Assembly (NCBI GenBank): GCA_027578815.1 | Contig: JANBTH010000052.1 | Span: 1 to 44,458, forward strand | Direction: 5' to 3' | Length of the DNA stretch: 44,458 nucleotides | Source: Coemansia sp. RSA 1804 | Lineage: Eukaryota > Kickxellomycota > Kickxellomycetes > Kickxellales > Kickxellaceae | Part shown: positions 38,391 to 44,458 of the stretch, one piece after another | Layout of the letters: the number at the start of each line of letters is the position of its first letter | Numbering within the stretch: the first letter of the stretch is position 1 | Translations under genes and position numbers: made by a program | Notes under the pieces: model-generated | Told to the model about the DNA's origin: nothing | The model's input: the letters and a program-made list of their open reading frames with translations, nothing else | Database searches by the model: none

Positions 38391-39584
38391 ATGATACATC
38401 TTGAGGAGTACCTTGACAGTAAGTGCCAATGCCACAGCAAAAAGAACACCCCCCACCAGGGAAATGAGCTACAAGCCGAAGCACACACATCTAACACCCG
38501 TGTCTTGTTTTCTTGTTTTTTTTTTGTTGTGCTAGCGCTCGAGGCCCTGCCAATGGAGTTGCAGCGGCAGTTCACGCTGATGCGCGAGCTCGACGCCCTC
38601 TCGCAGGACATCCAGGACCAGATGAAGCAGAGCACGGAGGAGTTCATCAACAACCCGCCGACAAAGGAGGACCCGAAGCACGCAGAGTACCTGCGCAGCT
38701 TCTCGCAGCTGTTCTCGACCGTCCTGAAGCACGGGGAGGAGAAGGTCGCGCTTGCCACGCAGACCTACGACCTTGTGGACAAGCATATCAGGAGGCTGGA
38801 CGACGACTTGGCCAAGTTCGAGGAGAGACAGCTGGCTGTTCCGAGAATCCCGCATAGGTGGGGGCCCGGCGGCACGAATCCCACCAACACGATGATGATG
38901 TCGTCGTCGGTGGCCCTGGGTGGCAGGCAGCAGACGACGGAGCTCGGCGACGATGCGGCCGCTGATAGGGCCGACCAGCGCAGGGCTACCAGCAGCAGCG
39001 CCGCTGGCGCCCGTCGAGGCGCTGGCGATAAGGACGACACGCCTGGTGCTGCCGGCTCGAGTACCAGGAAGAAACGCGCCCACAGGGATACCAGTCCGCC
39101 GCCGCAGGCTAACGGAAAAGCCAGCACACCGTCCAGCCGACGCGGACGGGGAGGAGGAGGAGGGGCTCAAGCTACGACAGCAACGGCAGGAGCAGGGACA
39201 TCGTCCACCGCAACCCCTTCGGTTTCAAGCACTGCGGCGAGAGGAGGCTCCAGCGGCGGCGCGGGCCCGTCGGCGGCTATTGCTGGCGGCAGCGTAACGG
39301 ATTCCGCCGGATCCAGAACCCGAGGCACAGCAACAGCGACCAAGACGATTCCCCAGGTGTTTGCCGACATGCCAATCGACCCCAACGAGCCCCGGTACTG
39401 CTACTGCCAGCAGGTGTCGTACGGCGAGATGGTTGCCTGTGACGACGAGGACTGCAAGATCGAGTGGTTCCATCTCGACTGCGTCGACCTCAAGGCCCCG
39501 CCAAAGGGCCAGTGGTTCTGCGATGACTGCTCCTCGAAACACAACAAGAAGCACCGTGATCGCCACCACCACCACCATGCCTGA
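38391..39584 (+). CDS. ING-family PHD-finger histone reader (two exons)
   Basis: Exons 38391-38418 and 38536-39584 encode 358 residues. The first splice joins HLEEYLD to TLEALPMELQRQFTLMRELD, the conserved ING N-terminal motif, so the 117-base intron (GTAAGT...CTAG) is well supported. The helical N-terminal ING domain reaches about residue 110 (YLRSFSQLFSTV, YDLVDKHIRRLDDDLAKFEE). A long Ala/Ser/Gly-rich linker follows. The C-terminal PHD finger (residues 297-341) has the C4HC3 set in YCYCQQVSYGEMVACD, DCKIEWFHLDCV and WFCDDC, and reads H3K4me3 in family members. ING proteins sit in histone acetyltransferase or deacetylase complexes. The tail ends with a natural five-His run. Confidence 0.95.
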   Translation: MIHLEEYLDSKCQCHSKKNTPHQGNELQAEAHTSNTRVLFSCFFFVVLALEALPMELQRQFTLMRELDALSQDIQDQMKQSTEEFINNPPTKEDPKHAEYLRSFSQLFSTVLKHGEEKVALATQTYDLVDKHIRRLDDDLAKFEERQLAVPRIPHRWGPGGTNPTNTMMMSSSVALGGRQQTTELGDDAAADRADQRRATSSSAAGARRGAGDKDDTPGAAGSSTRKKRAHRDTSPPPQANGKASTPSSRRGRGGGGGAQATTATAGAGTSSTATPSVSSTAARGGSSGGAGPSAAIAGGSVTDSAGSRTRGTATATKTIPQVFADMPIDPNEPRYCYCQQVSYGEMVACDDEDCKIEWFHLDCVDLKAPPKGQWFCDDCSSKHNKKHRDRHHHHHA

Positions 39585-39908
39585 GCTACTCTGATAAGCA
39601 GCATGGTACCTTTTTTTTTTACTTATTTGCCATTGGCAGCTGTTGCTAACACCATCATTGTTGCTATGTATATACCAATGAAAAAGGATAGGAACAGGGA
39701 GTAGTAGAAGGTAGAGCGTATGCGAGAGATAAAGGAAGAAGAATAAGCTGGCCAAAGGGCCTTGGGTGAGAGAGAAGGAAGGAAGGAATGAGGGTGTGTA
39801 GAGAGGTTATTTAAATGTTTATACAGGGGGACTAATGGATGGGTGAAAGAAAAGAAAAGAGAAATGTGGATGGTGTATGTAGAGCAATGTAGTAGCTGTT
39901 TGCTGCTG
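39585..39908. other. Convergent intergenic region
   Basis: About 320 bases between convergent gene ends. No gene seen. Confidence 0.6.
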
Positions 39909-42182
39909 TTATTGTTTTAGGCTTTTGGCAATGGGAGTCGGAAGCGTGCCAATTCTCATGTTCTCCAGCACAGAGATGAACGAGTCTCCGGCCAAAGAAA
40001 GGCTGCCCTGCTCCGCCGCCTTCTTCATGTCATCCTCGCACGGAGCAGAGCTGGCGGTGGTTTTCTGGCTTGCTATCGGCACGGACTGGGGCAGCGGGCA
40101 TGCGAATATCTTGCTCATTGGGATGTCAACCCTGCCCACCAGCTCCTGCTTATCCTGCTTCCCCGCTTGCACGTCCCTTTCTTGCGACTTTGCCAGGCGG
40201 TGGCTGTGGTTGGGCGAGGCCAAGGGGAGCGTTTCCTCGGTCATTCCGCAGAGGATCTGGAACGCCGACCCGCTTGCCTCATGCTCGTGCTCTTCGGGTA
40301 TGCAGGTACTTGCAGAGCCGTTGCTTGATGCCCGGGTTGCTTGCCTTGTGCCATTGTTGTTATTATTATTATCAAGCAGTGTGGTTGTCGTCAGCGCAGA
40401 GGATGTCACCGTCTTGGCGTCTACCATGTTATCCTCGTCACCGATACCGCTAAGGACAGCGATATCCATGACACCGGCGAATGCAGGGTCCTTGGATACT
40501 GGTGACGACGATGCTGGCGGTCTGTAGAATAGTGACGCTTTGCTGTCTCTGTAGGCGCAGCTACAGTCCGAGCCACACGAGTACGACATCATGGCCGCGT
40601 CGTTGAATCTCGACGAGGGCGCCAGCGTCGATGCCAGGATGCTCGGCACGCTATATGCGCCAAACAACGACTGCTGGTGCTGCTGCTGCTGAGCCACGCT
40701 TAGTGACGACTCGAGCATACGTGGTTTCGGCGGCGTTGGGGGCATATACATAAACCTGCGTCTTCCATTCGAATAACTACAATCATCTTCCTCGTCGTCA
40801 TCTTCGTCGTCGCTTCTTGCTCTCTGTCTCTCTTCTAGCATCATGTTAGGGACGATGGCCACAGATGAAGCAAACGACGGTGTGGAGAAAGAGCGTGAAA
40901 GAGAGCCCAGCATCGAAGAGGCGTGCACAAAGGGTGTGCCTGCGCGCATCGCTGGCTTGCTGTGCGTCTCCATATCTGCCGCCGGCATCGGTATGGGGAC
41001 GCTATCTAAGCGCATCCGCTGCACAACCGAGACAGACTCAGAATATTGCTGCTGTATTTTGCGTTGCAGGAGGTCATTCGTCTTCACAACAAGCACAGGG
41101 TTGCGCACAGCCTCGGGCATGAGAACGGTGACGTCGCAGTCCAAGTATCGCTGATTCTGCTCGTCGCCGTCTTCTTCTTCCTCGCCATTATCACCATCAC
41201 CATCATTATCATCATCAGACAGAAGGCTGTCTGCCACCTTGAGAATGAGGCGCTGTGGAAGTCCATCGTGATAACAACGTCTGAGCGCACGGCAGAAGAA
41301 AACTCTGTCCTCGGGGCTCAGCAGACTAACAAAGGAGCGATCGAGAATTTGTTCCTCCTGGTAGTTTAGAAATGTGCGTGGAAACACAGAGTCAACCGCA
41401 CCGAATTCTGTGAGATGGAGCACACTAAACGCCCCGGTGTTGGCTGCCAACTCAAGGAGCTGGGCCATGCCGTCGCGCGAATCTATTCCGGCTGGCAAAG
41501 AAGGAGAACCCCCAGCATTAGAAGCAGAAGCTGAAGGAGGAGGAGGCTGTACCTGGGTTAGCAGCGACGAATGTGGAAACCCGTCGTCCTCCAGCGATAG
41601 GGTGTACTCGCTGTTGCTTGCTCCTGTGGATACGCGCAGCATGTCTAGGCAACGAGCAGAGTTTGTGATATCGCGGACATTCCAGACAAACATCGGACGG
41701 CCGTCGTCTGCGGGGGCATAGTGGATGCAGAACTGGATCCAGCACACCGCATTGTCCTCGGCACGCTCAACGACGAGGTAGTGATGCGTATCGCTGTTTC
41801 CGCGGTTGTCGGCCACGCTGAGCGATTCCAGCAGCCTCCAGTGATCGGCGAGATTCCCGGTGCACGAGCCATCGTGCAGCGGAACAAGCAGCCCATCAAC
41901 CCACTCGTCGGCTGGTCCGCGCAGCGCACCGACTGCATCGGCGTCGGCAAACACGATGTTGTCGGCGGAATCGACGATGATGACACCGTCGGCTCGCATG
42001 TGGCAGTCGGACGACTGGCTCATTGAGCAGGTGTATCTGTGCTGGGACGATGATGATGCATTGCCATAGTCTTCTTTTGGCTTGAAGACAGCAGTGGATG
42101 CCATGGGTTTTGGCGGAATGGCACGTGGCAGTGGATTCCTAAAGGAACCACCGCCAATAATCTGCTGTCGGTGAGCAAGCAT
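39909..42182 (-). CDS. Double-PAS-domain protein with Ser-rich C-terminus
   Basis: A 757-residue protein. Residues about 62-185 look like a PAS fold (MRADGVIIVDSADNIVFADA, then a closing VWNVRDITN strand). Residues about 245-375 look like a second (AFSVLHLTEFGAVDSVFP, LDRSFVSLLSPEDRVFFCRA, DCDVTVLMPE), interrupted by an acidic loop. The LOV cysteine motif is absent, so flavin photochemistry is unlikely. The remaining half is disordered and Ser/Thr/Asp-rich, with a Pro-rich patch (FMYMPPTPPKPRM) and no kinase, zinc finger or bHLH. A sensory or scaffolding role is inference. Convergent with the ING gene. Confidence 0.7.
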   Translation of the reverse strand: MLAHRQQIIGGGSFRNPLPRAIPPKPMASTAVFKPKEDYGNASSSSQHRYTCSMSQSSDCHMRADGVIIVDSADNIVFADADAVGALRGPADEWVDGLLVPLHDGSCTGNLADHWRLLESLSVADNRGNSDTHHYLVVERAEDNAVCWIQFCIHYAPADDGRPMFVWNVRDITNSARCLDMLRVSTGASNSEYTLSLEDDGFPHSSLLTQVQPPPPSASASNAGGSPSLPAGIDSRDGMAQLLELAANTGAFSVLHLTEFGAVDSVFPRTFLNYQEEQILDRSFVSLLSPEDRVFFCRALRRCYHDGLPQRLILKVADSLLSDDDNDGDGDNGEEEEDGDEQNQRYLDCDVTVLMPEAVRNPVLVVKTNDLLQRKIQQQYSESVSVVQRMRLDSVPIPMPAADMETHSKPAMRAGTPFVHASSMLGSLSRSFSTPSFASSVAIVPNMMLEERQRARSDDEDDDEEDDCSYSNGRRRFMYMPPTPPKPRMLESSLSVAQQQQHQQSLFGAYSVPSILASTLAPSSRFNDAAMMSYSCGSDCSCAYRDSKASLFYRPPASSSPVSKDPAFAGVMDIAVLSGIGDEDNMVDAKTVTSSALTTTTLLDNNNNNNGTRQATRASSNGSASTCIPEEHEHEASGSAFQILCGMTEETLPLASPNHSHRLAKSQERDVQAGKQDKQELVGRVDIPMSKIFACPLPQSVPIASQKTTASSAPCEDDMKKAAEQGSLSLAGDSFISVLENMRIGTLPTPIAKSLKQ

Positions 42183-43101
42183 CTTTCTTTTTTAAAAGCG
42201 TAGGGTAGAAAAAAAAGAAAAGAGACAAAAGAGGATATTAATGTATATGTATCGAATAAGTAAATGTGTGCTTGGGTCTCCGCACCAAGGGAGAAAAAGG
42301 GGAGAAAATAGGCCTTTGGTGTCTAGTGCTTTCCAGGCTATGTGGATTATATACCACTTGCCTCCCTCCTTGCTGTGAAGGATGAGGATATTTGGTGAAT
42401 GGGAAGTAGGAAAAGCTAGCAAAATAATAAAGGGCAAGAAAATTGGGGGATAATACGCTGATGTTTAGTGATGGCGAAATTCTGGGGGGTTTTTCTTCTT
42501 CCTTTTCTCGATTTTATTTTGCTTGGGATTTTTCTTGTTCTGTCTCTTCTAGCCTTTTCTCCTTTCAGACTTTTAGCTAGGTGGGGGAGTGAGTTGGGAA
42601 GGTTGGTAAATTCACCTTTTGGAATTCAAGCTGGCTTTACACACACAAGCGCAGAAAATAAGACTTTTTATCTCCTTTATTGCCCCCCCACTGCGAATAA
42701 ATCGTTTTTCTTATTTCCTTTTTCGTACAAGCCGCTTGACTGGGTAAAGCAAGCAAGCTCCAGAGACAAGTGACTTTTGGCTGAGTGGACAAGAGTTGCA
42801 GATATAGGCAAAGGCAATATCCGTCACACCCTGGAAGGACGATGATGGCGATGACGACGGTGGTGAGAAGGAGGAGTGTGGAATAGAACAAAGGAAATAT
42901 GAAAGAAGGAAAGAAAGCTAGTGTTTGCACAGGCGGAGGCGAACTAAAGCGTGACTTTAGGTACGGAGAAGAGGCCTTCTGCGTAAAACGGCTTTTTGGG
43001 TAAAGAGTGGTGGCATCAAGTCTGTGCAATGAATGTCAGCTTGCTTTCTAGAAGTGCCTGTCGCTTTGCTATTTTGAAGAACGAAAAAGAGAAGGAAAGG
43101 A

Positions 43102-43125
43102 GATGTGGATGTGGATGTGGATGTG
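43102..43125. repeat. GATGTG hexanucleotide repeat
   Basis: Four perfect tandem copies in noncoding DNA, followed by a short GT run. Confidence 0.85.
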
Positions 43126-43666
43126 TGTGTTTGGCGTATGCTGTGTGATCGCTTTGGGATTTAATATGGTAGTTTTAGGATGCTGATGTAATATGTATTG
43201 GTATTTTCAGCCAAAAAGAGTATATAATACACAAAGGCAAAGACGAGAGAAATGGAGAGGAGGGAGGAATCGCATGGCTGCGGACAAGGAGGAAGGGCAG
43301 GGCACCTCTTCCTTTTTATTCTCTCTTTCCACTTGCACTCTGAATGCGTTTTGTCTTTAAACCAGAGGACATTGCAGCTGGGCGACAAAGACTAGAGCTG
43401 GCGATGATGGGAGAGGTGGAAGATCTACGCCTATTAATGTCTCAAATACCCAAAGAAAGCAAGCTGCGCTGTCCAAATTGCACAGGCAGCAGCAAACGTG
43501 CAGCAAAAGCAGAACGAGACACAGCACAACACCTCACACGTTGCATCGTCCAGGATGGTGGCAGTGGCCGATGGAGGAGTGGGCGAATAAGCGGATGGGT
43601 GAGTGGGACAGTGAGCGTGCCAAATATTTTGATATATTTTCTGTCGATAGTGTTGCTCTCAATGTT

Positions 43667-43688
43667 GCTGCTGCTGCTGCTGCTGCTG
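43667..43688. repeat. GCT microsatellite, noncoding
   Basis: Seven tandem GCT units followed by TTCAG, which would serve as a 3' splice-like sequence if transcribed on the plus strand. Confidence 0.8.
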
Positions 43689-44442
43689 TTCAGTCAGAAT
43701 ATCGACTATTTTATTTCTTTCTCTGATGTTGATTCTGCCGCGGGTCTCCTTTCCAGTGGACGTGGTGCAATATTGATGGCGTTCACTACGTGTTGCACAA
43801 GCCTGCCATTTTTGCTTACTTGCCATTCAAAGACACCGCGCAGTACCTTTTCTTTTTTTTTCTTGTTGCCCGCCCTCACGCAAGCTGGAGTGGCAGACAA
43901 ATACCGCTTGGCAGGTGAGCAATTGGACAGGCATGGTAAGTGCGCACATGCCACGTCCCTTGTTCTCCTCCAGTCAACCCAGCTGGCTTGCTCTTTCAGG
44001 GAAAGCAGACATCCTACGCAATTCTCCCTCGCCTCGCAAGAAAGAAAGAGGGAGAAAAAATCCGCCTGCTCGGCAGCATCTACTCCATTTGTCCATTTTC
44101 TCCAATTGTTCCTTTCTTTTTCCTTCTTCCGTCATTTTCCTTCATCCACGAGGCAAGGTTTTGACTCTGCAATGTCCGTGCTTTTTTCCATTGTCCCGCC
44201 GTCCGCCACCATGGCCAGAGACTAGCTGTGTGCGCGTCCTGCTATGTGGCCGGCTGACAACAAGCTAAACAAAGTGAGTATGCGTCGCGTTCGGCAGTTG
44301 CACGATCTCTGCTGCTGCTTCATTCCTATGTCTTTTTGTTATCAATCCCGATCAGTCATTATCGGTGCTTTATCAGCAAGCTACAGATAATCCCAACTCT
44401 ACCCTTTGTTTACTCGGGAAAACATACGGCGACGACCAATAG

Positions 44443-44458
44443 ATGAGTGCACAGAAGG
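44443..44458 (+). CDS. Possible gene start at right edge
   Basis: ATGAGTGCACAGAAGG follows a 3' splice-like CCAATAG, with a matching GTGAGT donor 169 bases upstream. Only five codons (MSAQK) are inside the window, so the product is unknown. Confidence 0.25.

Larger units (their letters stand above)
42183..44442. other. Right-end noncoding region with candidate leader introns
   Basis: About 2.2 kb. It holds a GATGTG repeat (43102-43125) and a GCT run (43667-43688). Candidate splice sites occur near the right end: GTAAGT at 43935 with CTTTCAG ending at 43999, and GTGAGT at 44274 with CCAATAG ending at 44442. These would make 5' leader introns of the gene starting at 44443. A plus-strand open frame at 43344-44225 has no recognisable domain beyond a Cys pair (RCPNC), and I do not call it a gene. 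Confidence 0.4.

Noticed and set aside
43344..44225. A 293-codon plus-strand open frame near the right end
   Set aside because: No domain apart from a single Cys pair, includes a microsatellite and T-rich stretches, and crosses several strong splice-like sites.

Overview
The window is nuclear DNA from a filamentous fungus. Its genes carry few or no introns, the coding stretches are GC-rich, and the intergenic leaders are AT- and pyrimidine-rich. Long Gln, Ala, Ser and acidic low-complexity stretches are encoded by triplet repeats. The gene content (mitochondrial Ilv3, uL10m, GID4/Vid24, SF3A1, an ING PHD reader, an Ssr4-like protein) is fungal. Retention of genes missing from budding yeast (a BRAT1-like HEAT protein, a Rab4/Rab14-type GTPase, UCHL5, Asterix) points to an early-diverging lineage. 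Kickxellomycotina (Coemansia-like) is my best guess, and that is inference. I found no tRNA, rRNA, transposon or CRISPR array.

Layout. 0-5.5 kb: N-terminal piece of a secreted Cys-containing protein running off the left edge (minus); ILV3 dihydroxyacid dehydratase (minus) with a Gcn4-type TGACTCA site upstream; a DUF218 membrane protein (minus); a divergent low-molecular-weight tyrosine phosphatase (plus). 5.5-7.6 kb holds no convincing gene. 7.6-12.9 kb: an MBOAT lysophospholipid acyltransferase (minus), divergent from an unusually long GID4/Vid24 protein (plus). 13-19.8 kb (all plus): a TFIIB-like cyclin-fold protein without a zinc ribbon, an orphan 172-residue protein, and a UCHL5-type deubiquitinase. 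19.9-23.5 kb: SF3A1 (minus), a three-exon Rab4/Rab14-like GTPase (minus), Asterix (plus). 24.4-29.1 kb: three-exon GTP cyclohydrolase I and a TATA-driven small secreted repeat protein (plus). 29.4-34.5 kb: PrmC/HemK methyltransferase (minus), a GT25-type glycosyltransferase (plus) and a BRAT1-like HEAT protein (minus). 34.7-42.2 kb: an Ssr4-like chromatin protein (minus), an alpha/beta hydrolase (plus), mitochondrial uL10m (minus), a two-exon ING/PHD protein (plus) and a double-PAS protein (minus). 42.2-44.46 kb is mostly noncoding, with plausible splice signals leading to a start codon at the right edge.

The genes are mostly unrelated housekeeping functions (branched-chain amino acids, folate, lipid remodelling, splicing, membrane-protein insertion, proteasome and GID degradation, chromatin, mitochondrial translation). 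They do not form a cluster.

The most interesting item is the BRAT1-like protein. Its body shares BRAT1 signatures and it ends in the Asp-Cys-Tyr tail that, in animal BRAT1, sits in the active site of the Integrator nuclease INTS11. This suggests a BRAT1-INTS11 axis in a fungus. The ribbon-less TFIIB-like protein is the second candidate for something undescribed.
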